This document shows, one piece after another, positions 1-10,878 of a stretch of DNA of 64,000 bases. The stretch is from Agelas oroides. Lineage: Eukaryota; Porifera; Demospongiae; Agelasida; Agelasidae. Numbering within the stretch: position 1 is the first letter of the stretch; every line of letters begins with the position of its first letter. The notes below the pieces were generated by a model that made no database searches, had not been told where the DNA came from, and was given only the letters and a program-made list of their open reading frames with translations. Location of the stretch: NCBI GenBank assembly GCA_949130485.1, contig OX422200.1, positions 5,006,274 to 5,070,273 on the forward strand. The letters are read 5' to 3'. A program made the translations under genes and the position numbers.

Positions 1-3000
1 CCTGCATTGTCAAGAAATGAGCATTTCAATACACCATACAAGCCATGGATTTGCACCAGCATGTTGGCGTACTAACGTAAAGACATTCTTGATGAATCAC
101 TCTGGTCAATGCTCTGCTGTGCTCCTAAGTAGGTGAAACAGCTATTGCTACAACTCACTGTCAAGTGTCAACCATTGGTCATCTCATCAGTTGCATATAC
201 TGTGTGTGACACATCATGAAGTGGGATGCTTCCAAGTAGTTAAATTCCAAGCAAACTTCTCCCTTATTTAAATTGAAAAGCTTGGAATCAGAGTGGTCTA
301 ATTTAGTGTATCATACCTCACTATCTAGCATATTTAAAATCCATTCAAAAATCTGCTTTAACACAAAGAGCCCACCATATGATACTACCCTCATTGTGAC
401 CCCATATAACATAAATAGGCTCATAGAACTTTTAGCCTGACGTTTCCAGGTCAGGTTCCTGTTATCATACACACCACAAGTGGTATTATGAACCCATGTA
501 ATAAATGGGCTGACATTTCCATGTATGATACCAGTTATGATACTTATTGCCATATGATACTACTGTGGTATGGTATGTGCCCAATTATGAGCCCCAAATA
601 ATGAATTGGCTCTTACAGCTTTTAGCACGGGTCGGATAACTGTAATGATACTGACTGCCATATGACACTGTCGGTATGGTATGTGCTCCATTGTGAGCCC
701 ACATAATGAATGGACTCCCATAGCCTCAAGCGATATCCATATCTGAGGTAAGAACTTTGTGTTATACTTCATCTGAGGGTTATTATATTACAAGGCAGCT
801 TTGCGTAAACAGACATAGCTAATGTGCTGTGCACCGTGATAGTTACACCATGATCATAGTGTCATGGTGCCATTCAGAGTGTTGTGTGCTGTCAGGACTT
901 GACTTCGATGCCGCCAGCTGCTACGTTATATCTTACTGTTTGTGTAATTGTTTGCTTTGAGGGTACTGATTCACAGTAAACATGACATGGGTGCTCTTTC
1001 GTGGTTAAATGTGGAAACACTCGAAAGAGCGCCCACCCCCCTCTTTGTCAGACTTGTAAGGTGCTCTGCCTATGGGCGCTCTTTCGCAAGACTAAGGTAT
1101 GTGCCTGACTAAGAGCCCATTTAATTAGCAAAATAATATTAAGAGTTCCTAGCCTGATAGTTTTCCTGTTATGTATGTAGCCTCGTTCCAAAGACTCCCC
1201 GTTTTTACCTTCCGTTTGCGTTCACAATAATACGGGGAAGGCCTAGGAGCATTCATCATGTGAGTGGACACGAGGTAGATGTAGGGGGGGGGGGAGGGGC
1301 CGATATTCAAATATGTACATACTAAACTTGAAAGTGAGTTTCTTACTGGTCAAGACGAGTAGTTTCCATCATGCTAATGTCTGGAGTCCAAAACTGCGAT
1401 AGAGCACTCGACAGATGATCCAGTGCGTTGTTTTGGCAGTTTGGCCCCTCCGCCCCTACGTCCACCTCGTGTCCACCTGACGTCATTCACATGATGAATG
1501 CTCCCAGGCCTTCTTTGCCGGCTGTGTATTACTGTGAACGCAAACGGGGGAGGCCTGGTAACGAGGCTATTATGTCTAAGTATTATACCTGTTCCATAAT
1601 GCTACTAGGACCACTCTAGGTCTGAGCCCTTCAATTAGCATCTGCTTTCAGAAAACCTATAAACCAGCATTCTTGTGGCTGTCCACAATCACTGGACTGG
1701 TTGACTGGACTGGTGGACTGACACTAAAAAAAACATTTTTACACTTTCTAATGAGACTGACTTGATGCATCATATTAACTGGCGCCGGCGCCCAAAACAG
1801 CCTTCTCCTTACACAGACTGATTTGATGCCAAGCTAATAATCATGTGAATTTTTTGATGACAGTAGCCATTGCACCACCTGGGCTTCATTTCCAAAAAAG
1901 TTGTCAAAATGTGGAAGGGGAGTGGGGGGTTAAAAGTTGCATGTTAAAGATTCGAGGGAGCAACACCCTATGTTGTTTACCTCCCAAGAAACTGAGATTG
2001 GCGATATAGACAGGAGAAAGGGACAAGTATTGTACCGGGCACTTGATTGGACTGCTCACTAATACACGCTGAGTATTACATGCATAATATGCTGATAGGG
2101 TATATATAAACAGTTTACCAGATTGCAAACCTAATTTGTAGTCCTAGAAACTTTACTGAAGTCAGGTTGTCTACAGTATAACATATGAGACCACATAGCT
2201 AGATAGAAGGCGGCAGATTTTCCACGCAACTTTACAGATACGTGAGTTTCATTAGAAAGTATAAAAATGATTTTTAGTGTCAGTTCATCAGTCCAGTCCA
2301 CCAGTCCAGTCCACTGATTGTAGACAGCCCATTTTCGTGGAGGTTTAGTTTTGTTTTCATCTTACACATCTGGCCCTGAAGGCTTGTGTTGATGGTAGAG
2401 ATGCTTTATAGGCAACCAGGCCTTCTTAAAATTATTTAGATCTTCTCAATGGACTTCAACAAAACCTATTTTGTAGCATTTCTTGGTGGGTGTCTCTATT
2501 CACTGGACTGGACTACTAAAATCACTTTTATCCTCTGTAATTAGACTCACCTACCAGTAGAATTGCAAGCTACATTATACTAGCCTGTAATAACACGACC
2601 TCTTGCTGCCCAATGCCTTTTAACTAGCAACCATGTAATCGAGAGGTAGCAGTACAGTTGACCTTTTGCCTTGATAGAAGCTTCTACTAATTTTAGGGAT
2701 TGCTTCATTGCATGCATTTGCATGCAACCCCGCCTTTTGCCATCCAAAACTGAGTATACTGACCCACACACCATATGCCATGAACTGGTCACTTGATTAT
2801 ACTGGCAGATTCATCATCCATGCTCACTTGAGGCAAGTTTGTTTCGCAACAGTGATCACGTTGGAGTGACAGCTGATACAAGTTGGCAGCTTACCAGGCT
2901 ACAATTGTCTTCCTATGGTAATTATAGAACCTTTACTAGACTTTTACCTGCCAGGAAACCTACATTTGCATAATGTAAGACTGTGCTTCTAGGCAGTATG

Positions 3001-3351
3001 CAACACTACGAGGCTAATTACAGGGCATAAAAATGATTTTTAGTGGCAAAAAGGTCAGTCCAGTAGTCCAGTCCAGTGAATATTGACACCCTTTCTTGGT
3101 AAGTGTAGGTTGAACGTTAAAGTAAGCCCAGAGTGATATATATATAATAATGGAGATGTTGTACCAGCTGTGTAGAAATCTCACAAAAACAACCTTCAAG
3201 GAAGGTATCAAGAAATATGTATGATACAATTTCGTGACTTACCAGTCATCCCATCGTGCATAATGCAGTTGAAAAAAGGAGCGTGGTCCCGTCATGAGGG
3301 GAGGTCACTCTACTCATGTCACTGCATGGATGCTGAGGTCACATGTACATA
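1..3351. other. Non-coding stretch with degenerate repeats
   Basis: I see no convincing gene here; the open frames are short and lack domain signals. Around 363-730 a degenerate unit of roughly 100 bp recurs three times, each with a 'catatgata/cac' start and a 'gagcccc...aatga' middle. At 989-1034 the arms gggtgctctttcg and cgaaagagcgccc form an inverted repeat, with a third arm near 1074. A MITE fills 1178-1569 (separate entry). The motif 'gtccagtcca' and its complement recur near 1690, 2290, 2500 and 3060, so old repeat copies are likely. Confidence 0.6.
1178..1569. mobile_element. MITE, TAGCCTCGTTCC family, long inverted repeats
   Basis: The element starts TAGCCTCGTTCC and ends GGTAACGAGGCTA. 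Its arms continue inward as an imperfect inverted repeat: the 'acctcgtgtccac' and 'gtggacacgaggt' blocks and the 'catgatgaatgctcc' and 'ggagcattcatcatg' blocks pair. It has no coding capacity. The same ends recur at 11676, 23993, 39714, 41026, 51654, 51736 and 55593, so this is one non-autonomous DNA transposon family. TA is the likely target, judged from the ends; this is inferred. Confidence 0.8.
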
Positions 3352-3405
3352 GTCTCGCAAGCCACACCTTCTGGACGCCCCTGCGAAGGGTGTGGCTTGC
3401 GAGAC
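3352..3405. mobile_element. Short hairpin MITE (CTCGCAAGCCACACC arms)
   Basis: Arms gtctcgcaagccacacc and ggtgtggcttgcgagac face each other across a spacer of about 20 bp. A single related arm, 'ctcacaagccacacccttcgcag', lies near 13113-13136, so this is a dispersed repeat rather than a local hairpin. Confidence 0.7.
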
Positions 3406-3664
3406 CGATGTCGAAAGTGGGCTGGGCAGGTTACGCCAGACTCCACCGTTCGTGCAAATATAAAATGCGCATAACTTCGCAACGTCTGCCCGAAGAAGTT
3501 GCCGTATCATACTCTTAGAAGATACTCATTACTCGCTGTAACAACATACGTCAGCTACATCAATCCAGGTAGATGCCGTTTGTTGTGTTTGGTATCCAAG
3601 CATGCTATCCAGCTAGAGCAGAGCAAGAATCTTGTTTGTTGATTGTTTGAAGAACAGTGCAAGG

Positions 3665-4831
3665 ATGGCCAAGCCTTCTGCAAGTGCCCTTCGGAAGATT
3701 TTACTTTTTGTTGCTATATCAACTGTCCTATGGAAGATATATCTAGCAAGTTTCCGACCTATATCAGAGAATCAACTGCCTCAAGCAAAGGTAGATGCAC
3801 CTGGAGACAGAGATAAAGACACCAGATTGGTACGACAGTTAGCAACAAGAACAACTGCTGGAACACTGCTAAATTCCAACTACAAGACAGACACACTCAC
3901 ACGAGTTGGGAGTGATCTAAACTTTGATTTGCATTTCTGTCCTCTAGGCTCCGCAATGACTAACACAAAGACTCAGAATCTTCCTCCCCTCTTCAATGAC
4001 TGTCCAACACTCTTTGTAGCAGGTGCTAGAAAAGGTGGCTCGACATCAATGATACAGTATGTGTCAAAGCATGAAGACTTCAAAGCTGCTCACCTGAATG
4101 GACCGAAAGTAGGAGAAATATTTTTCTTCAGCAACAAATTTTATAAGCCAAATGAAAAACAGTGGAAATGGTACCAGTCAAACTTTCCACATGATGTCAT
4201 GTCTGGTGAATCTAGTGTTACCTACCTGGTTCACTGTGAAGTTCCACGAAGAATTTTCAACTCCTGTAGTAAGCAAGCTAAGATTGTAATGCTTTTACGC
4301 AATCCAGTTGACAGGTTTGTGTCCAACTTTCTGATGCGGGTAAGAGTGAGTGACTATGGGAATACCATTACTGAAATGACCCCAATAACGTCAGTATTGC
4401 ACGAGGAACTGAAAACATATCAAAGCAAGGTCTCCAATATTAGCTTCTCTAATGTACAAGAAAGTTGGAAAAACATGCTGTGCAGATTTCGTCCAACAGA
4501 AAGCATGATATTTGAGAGCATATACTATGTACACCTGCTGAACTGGATGTGTAATTTTCCAGCAGAGAATATTCTGATAATCAACAGTGAAGAATTTTAC
4601 CGCAATACAAGTGTCGTTCTCAGTCAAGTATTCCAGTTTCTTGGACTGCATCCCTTAGAGAAAAAAGAACTTGAGAGAATCATTGGAGTAGCCTACAATC
4701 AAGGGAGCTATGAAAATCTTCCAAGACACCAGCAGCTAACGAAGGGAGATCGACAGAAGTTGAACAAAATGTTTGAACCATTTAACCAGGAATTACTGAA
4801 GCTACTCAAGTGGAAAATTGACTGGACATAG
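3665..4831 (+). CDS. Membrane-anchored carbohydrate sulfotransferase (heparan-sulfate-type)
   Basis: Probable type II Golgi sulfotransferase that moves sulfate from PAPS to a glycan. The frame is open from 3632, but the first ATG with a good context (AAGGATGG) is at 3665, giving 388 residues. A signal anchor follows the start (LRKILLFVAISTVLWKIY). The 5' PAPS-binding loop is seen in 'VAGARKGGSTSMIQYV' and the 3' PAPS motif in 'KIVMLLRNPVDRFVSNF'; 'GESSVTYL' lies between. This order and 'GEIFFFSN' fit the Sulfotransfer_1 fold of heparan sulfate 3-O- and N-sulfotransferases. The gene is intronless and intact. Substrate and position specificity cannot be read. The neighbouring GT92 genes suggest a glycan-modifying locus, but that link is inference. 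Confidence 0.85.
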   Translation: MAKPSASALRKILLFVAISTVLWKIYLASFRPISENQLPQAKVDAPGDRDKDTRLVRQLATRTTAGTLLNSNYKTDTLTRVGSDLNFDLHFCPLGSAMTNTKTQNLPPLFNDCPTLFVAGARKGGSTSMIQYVSKHEDFKAAHLNGPKVGEIFFFSNKFYKPNEKQWKWYQSNFPHDVMSGESSVTYLVHCEVPRRIFNSCSKQAKIVMLLRNPVDRFVSNFLMRVRVSDYGNTITEMTPITSVLHEELKTYQSKVSNISFSNVQESWKNMLCRFRPTESMIFESIYYVHLLNWMCNFPAENILIINSEEFYRNTSVVLSQVFQFLGLHPLEKKELERIIGVAYNQGSYENLPRHQQLTKGDRQKLNKMFEPFNQELLKLLKWKIDWT

Positions 4832-5088
4832 TGTAGCTAGCCAAGTAGCTAGTGTAATTAAGTTATTGTTGTAAATTGATACCTGCAGCAACAATGGTGT
4901 TTATATTTTGCGCACATGCATGTTATATATATGTAACATTGCCGTATACCAAATTTGTAGCTATGCCTTTCCATTGAAATTCAGCTGTAGACAGCTGCGT
5001 TGCGAGTGCTACTTGAAGGTTACATTCTAATAATTGATGCTACTAGCTGATAATACCATCAGTAGGAGGTGCCGGATGATGATGATGA

Positions 5089-5120
<32 letters not shown>

Positions 5121-5789
5121 ACATTTAACAGGGTAGCTAGCCCTAGAGTGAGTTACGGCTATGGAACCTCATGCTAGCAAGATGATTTTGTCAAGCTGGA
5201 ACTTTGTAGGACTGAATTTGAACATATTCCAACTGTTTATCAATTAGTAAAGGCCGCGTTTAGACTTGAAGACCCACGACATAACCACGTGCTGCCGAGG
5301 TAGTCTGGCGAAGCCAGACCCGAGCGCGAAGCTTGAGTCTTGGTACGTTGTGCACACAGATACCGTGGACGTGCGCTCTAACAATGGTCCAGAGCAACGT
5401 GGTCCAGAGCAACGTGCTTTCTTGTTGTACTAGTACCATCTGTGCTTCTGTTGTATAATAAAGAGATGCTTTGTACCAGGCACTCGCTCCAAAGGAATGC
5501 CAGAAGTATTTCCGGTATTCCTATATAGTAATCCCCGCACACATGCTTCCGAGTTCAATTGTTGTCACGAATTATTGTTGCCACTGTTGATCTATAGCAG
5601 TGTGACTACATGGAGTCTGAGATAAAGGCACAGTCAATGCAAGGTGAGATAGGCATGCATGTACCTCACTAAAGCATGCATACATAACCGGCATTTTCTA
5701 CATACACTTCAGTAGGTGATCTCTGGTGACTTCTACATGAGGAAGCTAACTTATGAAGACCTCCAACATACCTGTCATAAGTTCTAGCC
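4832..5789. other. Intergenic spacer with trinucleotide repeat
   Basis: Spacer between the sulfotransferase and the first GT92 gene. A GAT microsatellite with one interruption covers about 5079-5119. A short palindrome 'tctggcgaagccaga' lies near 5312, and a direct repeat of 'ggtccagagcaacgtg' lies at about 5386-5417. An AATAAA is present at about 5457 but is far from either gene. No exon was recognised. Confidence 0.5.
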
Positions 5790-7085
5790 ATGTGGGTGCT
5801 ACGGACTGCTAAAATGAGACTAGGGTTGAGTGTGCGGCTACGACGGTTACTGCAACTAAGGACACTGCTTTTCTTACTTCTAAGTGCCATCCTTACTGGA
5901 AACTTGATTTCCCTCATCAAAGTGACAGAGTGCAGGAACCCAGAACGATTTAATCATCGTGTTCTCAGCAAGTATAATGGTCCTTCTCAAGTGTCACACT
6001 CAAAGGATCTGATTGTTCGATCTGCATATTTTGATGATCGACCTAGAAACGGCCATAAAAACGCAACTGTGTTCATGTTACAAGTAAAAAAGGATATTGC
6101 GGAACAAAACACAACTTTAATACTGGGTTGTGGAGTTGGTGAACAGATTGCTACTTCTGGCCAGTTTAATATACGTCCATGTGGAAATAGTTTCTTAAAT
6201 GACTGGATTCATAAGCATTATAAATATACCACACATGATGAAGTGGTGTTAGATTGTTTTGACTTGTGGGCAGAGAATGGCAGCAATGCTTTTGTTATTT
6301 ATAAGCCTGACGTCAACTCATCATCTGCAAGAATTGTAAAATCTGAGAATCCATTTCTCATTCCTGTTGAACATCAGCATCATCACGATTTGTCACAAAA
6401 ATATAACTTTACAATTATTTCATGTATGAATATATTTGGTACCCCAAGTTGGTTTGTTGAGTGGCTTCAGTACCAGAAGGCTATTGGTATTGATCATGTT
6501 CATGTGACCATTCAAGACTTGTTCCTGCAGCGCCAAGGTCGTGAGCAGTCATACTTGAAGCAGGCTGTGAGAGAAGGTTTTGTGACAGTTAATGAGTGGC
6601 AGCCATGGCTCAATGATACAGAAATTTATTACCACTCACAGACACTAGCATACACAGACTGCATTTACCGATATCGTGGAACATATGATTATGCATTTAT
6701 GTTAGATTCAGATGACTTTTTTGTTCCCATGAATCCTGGTGAGAAGAAACTGCATTACTATGTTGATAAGTGGTGCAAAGAGAGTGCCTCTTGTGCTTTC
6801 AGTTGGATCGAGTATTATCCTGACTTGGGTCTAAAAGGTGAACCTGGCATTGATGGTAATATGACAAATGTACTTAATTCATCAGCACACACTATCTGTC
6901 ACGTCGGTAAATCTCTGCATAGACTATCAGTTGTGATGGACACAGGTATACACCAAGCGGAGGTTGCTGTGTTGAAAACTAAATCCTTCAGTGTCACGTA
7001 TCACCATGGAATTGTGAAGATTCCAGATGATGAAGCATATGTTGCACACATCAGAAAGAACAGAAAACCTGGTTTTTCATGTTGA
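5790..7085 (+). CDS. Glycosyltransferase family 92 protein, copy 1
   Basis: Intronless ORF of 431 residues starting at ATG (a second ATG is codon 9). A hydrophobic signal anchor (LLFLLLSAILTGNLISLI) predicts a type II Golgi protein. The GT92 (formerly DUF23) domain runs from about residue 205 to 400: 'TIISCMNIFGTPSWFVEWL' opens it, 'YQKAIGIDHVHV' follows, and 'AFMLDSDDFFVP' holds the DxD-like metal/nucleotide-sugar site. Conserved cysteines and 'FSWIEYYPD' come after. GT92 enzymes include galactosyltransferases that add to core fucose in nematodes; donor and acceptor here are unknown. An AATAAA at 7147 is a plausible poly(A) signal. Copy 2 at 9625-10878 is a clear paralogue. Confidence 0.88.
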   Translation: MWVLRTAKMRLGLSVRLRRLLQLRTLLFLLLSAILTGNLISLIKVTECRNPERFNHRVLSKYNGPSQVSHSKDLIVRSAYFDDRPRNGHKNATVFMLQVKKDIAEQNTTLILGCGVGEQIATSGQFNIRPCGNSFLNDWIHKHYKYTTHDEVVLDCFDLWAENGSNAFVIYKPDVNSSSARIVKSENPFLIPVEHQHHHDLSQKYNFTIISCMNIFGTPSWFVEWLQYQKAIGIDHVHVTIQDLFLQRQGREQSYLKQAVREGFVTVNEWQPWLNDTEIYYHSQTLAYTDCIYRYRGTYDYAFMLDSDDFFVPMNPGEKKLHYYVDKWCKESASCAFSWIEYYPDLGLKGEPGIDGNMTNVLNSSAHTICHVGKSLHRLSVVMDTGIHQAEVAVLKTKSFSVTYHHGIVKIPDDEAYVAHIRKNRKPGFSC

Positions 7086-7461
7086 AAAGTTGCTTTATCA
7101 GCTTTGTATGCCAGATTATGTGTACTAACAATCGTATTTGACCTGCAATAAAAAATCCATGGCAAACATATTGAGTATCTGATGGTGGATAATTTAGCTG
7201 CCTAATATAAGTATAGTAGCTTAACCTTCAGGCTGAATGACATAAGAGAGAAGGGAGGGGGAGCCTTGGTAATAAAGCCAACCTTAGGTAGTAGCCGGTA
7301 GCTAATAAAACTTACTGATAAAGAAATGGAATGGTAGAATTTGTACAGTATGTATTACCTCCTAATTTGTACAGTGTGATTACCTCTTTATTCAACTTCT
7401 TTTCAGCTTAATTTCCACATAATTACACTCCAATCGTACCCTTACTTCTTCACGTTGGTAA
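7086..7461. other. 3' flank of GT92 copy 1
   Basis: Contains the probable poly(A) signal AATAAA at 7147-7152 and the motif 'atccatggcaaaca', which also occurs downstream of the decayed copy (about 7840) and, more diverged, of copy 2 (about 11050). This suggests the duplicated unit included the 3' UTR. No other feature was seen. Confidence 0.5.
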
Positions 7462-7735
7462 GCCAAGAAGTGGTGCAAAGAAAGGGGCTATTGCACTTTC
7501 AGTTGGATTGCATACAATCCTGGTTGTGGTCTAAAAGGTGGATCTGGCATTGATGGTAATATGACAAACGTAACTCATCAAGACATGTTGTTGCTAAATC
7601 TGTGCATAGACTATCAGTTGTGATGGTATACACCAAGAAGAGACTGCTGTCTTGAAAACCAAAGTTTCTTTGTGCATCACTATGGAATTGTGAGAATCTA
7701 GTAAATGTTCACGTTGCACACATCAGGGAAACAAA
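7462..7735 (+). pseudogene. Decayed GT92 3' fragment between the two intact copies
   Basis: Nucleotide sequence closely follows 6769-7060 of GT92 copy 1: 'aagtggtgcaaag', 'ctttcagttggat', 'ggcattgatggtaatatgacaaa', 'agactatcagttgtgatgg' and 'cacacatcag' occur in the same order. The reading frame is lost by several small deletions (for example the region matching 'cattaattcatcagcacac' is shortened) and at least one in-frame stop near 'gaatctag'. Only the C-terminal quarter is present. It is a third, dead member of the tandem array. Confidence 0.8.
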
Positions 7736-9624
7736 CAGCCACCAAATAGAGGAGTTATACCAGATTCTGTTTTCTAACAGCAGTATTTGATCTGCAACAT
7801 TGCGTAATATAGCATACCATCAAAATTTGCCATGAATCCATGGCAAACACATATAGCAGGCAGCAATGTATGTATTAGAACAGGTATGTGAATAATTCCA
7901 CTTCAACCACCTGTATTCACAACTTCACATCTTATGATGACCTTGTCTATAACTGTGCAAGTGTGTCTCCAGGGGTTAAGTAGAAAAGGACAGAAATTTG
8001 GTGTGACAGTAGGGACTTGTACAGATTCATATCAGCAAAAGAAGTGCATGCTTTTCCACAGTGAAGTGGAAACAATTTCATCTGGAGAAGGAAAAATGCA
8101 TATTGTTGTGCTAGCTTTACTCTTTCATAATCTATATGGATTGCTTCACAGAGGGGGACAGAGATTTCCTCGCTAGGAAAGGCACCCAGATTTTTCACAC
8201 TCCTCCCCTCTACTAATGTGGATATTGATGTCACTCATGTGCTAAAATCTCCCAGTCTTTGTCCTTACATACTGGCCTATATGCAAACTGACTACTCATT
8301 GAACAGTCGAGTAGCTAGTCATTCAATCCCAGACCTATGTCACCTCCAATACCGATCACTTCCTGTATGAGTATACAGAGGGAGAAGGCGTGGGAGATCT
8401 TGTCAAGTGCAGTGATGTCATGCAACATCAGGCAGACAGAAGGTAGACTGTGTAAGAATTAATGCAGAACACCAGAGATTATACTGACCCAGACATGAGG
8501 TGTATAGTGAGTGGACTTTTAATTCCTGTTCCTACTGTAGCCACAGAGGGCAGTAGTGCAGTATGGTGCCATTACTTAGGTGTTTAGGCTAATTGTTATG
8601 CCTATGTACTTATTACTAACAACATTTGATAGTTTCTAACACTGTTGTAGGGTGGTCCAAATATTGTGGAGAACAAACTTTTCATACTCATTCTTAGAAG
8701 TTCTGGGAGTTCTATATTTATCGAAAAATTGGTTCTGGGGGGAACAAATTTGTCATGCCAGGCCCACCCGGGCCTGTGCCTGGGCATCAACGTCAGCAAA
8801 ATTGAACATTGTAATATAGCTATTTGCATCTATAGAATGATGCAGTTACTACGCTCTCTTGACTTCACCATAGAGGGTGTATTATCTATGACCTCGTGCA
8901 CTGTTCGCGAGCTTGTCGCTACTGTACTGCACACACATAATACCTACCAAAGTCGTGGGTTGGAGCCGTACTACCTATGTACTACTCCCGATATAAGGCC
9001 GACGGCATTTTAAATAGCCTCAGGACCCAGCTGAGTGACTCTATAATGTAAAATTCACTAGAGAAGCATGCATTAGATGATACATTTACCTCCCTTACCC
9101 TTATTGAAAAATTTAAGTACATTCTTTAGCGCTAATTATCATTGTTCGTGCAATGACACAAGCTTCACAAGACATCCACGTTGAAGCTTACAATGGTAAT
9201 AAGGGCAAAACCTTCTTGCAGGGTAATACTGCTATTCTGACTTCTACTGGTACTAAAAACTTTTAAAAATGGTCTGTTGCATCACTTCCTTCGCCATTTT
9301 GATGTACAATTAGAACTCTATTGGTCATATACAGAAGCCATGCACAATTGACTTGAATTTTAGGTAGGCCTACTGCCAAATTGGACAGGTCAGGCCCACC
9401 CTGGTCCACCCTTGGTTACGTCACTGGATGCATTTACTAGTTGCTACTCTGGCAGATAAGCTACAAGAACAGTGTAATGGAATGGACCCACTAAGATTCC
9501 ACTGGAATGTTTTGGTTGTTATGCAACATGGCTGCTGTGTTCTACTGTGTGTATGTGCAAGTCTGTAGTTTAGCAGTTGTACAATATCAGTGAGTCCTCA
9601 AATTGGTCAAATAACATCCAACCA
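7736..9624. other. Non-coding spacer between GT92 copies
   Basis: Holds the duplicated 3' flank motif (taccatcaaaatttg, then ccatggcaaac) near 7818-7850. Open frames at 7934-8234 and 8602-9013 show no domain, no signal peptide and no splice support, and they overlap on opposite strands. The stretch 'ccaggcccacc' recurs at 8758 and 9388 and looks like a small dispersed repeat. Nothing else recognised. Confidence 0.5.
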
Positions 9625-10878
9625 ATGAGAAGGCAGCTCTTCTCAGTGGCTCCTGCCCATGGTTTGAGAATGGACATGGTCAAACTATTTAGTTTAATAC
9701 TTGGTTGTTTGATGGGATTTGTGCTGACTACAATTGGTTTGCTGGTAACTGAACTAAGTGCTTCTGATCTCACTATGGCACAGTTGCAGTTGGAGATGTA
9801 CTCCAGAGTTAAAAGTAGTCCACCTGTCAGAGATGTGGTTGTTCGATCTGTATACTTTGATGACAGACCTCGATATCAAAGCAAGCACAAAAATTCCTCC
9901 GTCTTCTTACTGGAAGTGAAAAAGCAAATTGTTCAGCAGAATCTAATTATTGGCTGTGGTGCAGGTGACCAAGTGACACAACAATTGGAGGTGCGACTGT
10001 GTGGAGTTTACACATGGATTCATGAAAATCCTAACCTCACTCATCTCACTCATGATGAAGTAATGGTGGACTGTTTTGATTTGCCTACATATAATGGCAG
10101 TGATGCTTTTATAATTTACAAACTGTACAATACTTCTGCAGATGCAATAATCACCTACTCAGAGCGTCAAGTTATGATGCCTGCCACACCACCACAACAA
10201 TACTTTTCTATACAGCTCTATCCATTTACAATCATCAGCTGTACACGTGTGTTTGACCACCCTCCTTGGTTGAATGAGTGGCTTCAGTACCAAAGAGCTA
10301 TCGGTATCGATCATATCCACTTGGTTGCACTTAATTCTTTTGAAGATGCTGGTGGATTTAACAATACATTACTAAAGGAAATGATTGAGGAAGGTTATGT
10401 TTCTGTTGATGTGTGGAAAGAGTGGCTAAGTGATTCTGAGATATACTACTATTCACAAGTAACAGCATTCGAGGATTGTATCTATCGATTTCGTGGAACA
10501 TATGATTATGCACTCACGGTAGATACAGATGACTTTTTCATACCAAGGGTCTCTGGTCAAAAAGATTTGCATTATTATGTAAGACACTGGTGCAGGCACA
10601 GTGGTTCCTGTAAGTTTCCATGGATAGAGTATTATCCAGACTGTGGCTTGAAGTACACAGATGACATGAAAGGAAACATCACAGCTGCATTAGTTTCTTC
10701 TGTGCATCACAGACGGGAAGTCAGAAAGTCACTTCACAAACTGTCAGCGGTTCTTGACATTGGAATCCATCATGAATGGAAACTTATGAAAGGTTATGGA
10801 ACTAAGATTGTTCCACCACAGAGAGCATATATTGCACACATCAGACAGGGAAAAATGCCTCAAGATGGATTGTGTTGA
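9625..10878 (+). CDS. Glycosyltransferase family 92 protein, copy 2
   Basis: Intronless paralogue of the gene at 5790. The frame is open from 9577, but the first ATG is at 9625 (417 residues) and a second, well-placed ATG at 9670 precedes the signal anchor (VKLFSLILGCLMGFVLTTI), so either may be used. The shared motif 'VVVRSVYFDDRPRYQ' matches 'LIVRSAYFDDRPRNG' in copy 1. The GT92 domain shows 'TIISCTRVFDHPPWLNEWL', 'YQRAIGIDHIHLV', the DxD-like 'LTVDTDDFFIP' and 'FPWIEYYPDCG'. A type II Golgi membrane location is predicted. Copies 1 and 2 are clearly diverged in protein, so the duplication is not recent. No disabling change was seen. Confidence 0.88.
   Translation: MRRQLFSVAPAHGLRMDMVKLFSLILGCLMGFVLTTIGLLVTELSASDLTMAQLQLEMYSRVKSSPPVRDVVVRSVYFDDRPRYQSKHKNSSVFLLEVKKQIVQQNLIIGCGAGDQVTQQLEVRLCGVYTWIHENPNLTHLTHDEVMVDCFDLPTYNGSDAFIIYKLYNTSADAIITYSERQVMMPATPPQQYFSIQLYPFTIISCTRVFDHPPWLNEWLQYQRAIGIDHIHLVALNSFEDAGGFNNTLLKEMIEEGYVSVDVWKEWLSDSEIYYYSQVTAFEDCIYRFRGTYDYALTVDTDDFFIPRVSGQKDLHYYVRHWCRHSGSCKFPWIEYYPDCGLKYTDDMKGNITAALVSSVHHRREVRKSLHKLSAVLDIGIHHEWKLMKGYGTKIVPPQRAYIAHIRQGKMPQDGLC

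Noticed and set aside
3632-3664. Upstream start of the sulfotransferase at 3632
   Set aside because: That codon is TTG; the first ATG in frame, with good context, is 3665.
7934-8234. Overlapping open frames on both strands
   Set aside because: No domain, no splice signals, mutually overlapping; likely chance.
9577-9624. Upstream start of GT92 copy 2 at 9577
   Set aside because: Not an ATG codon; 9625 or 9670 are the real choices.
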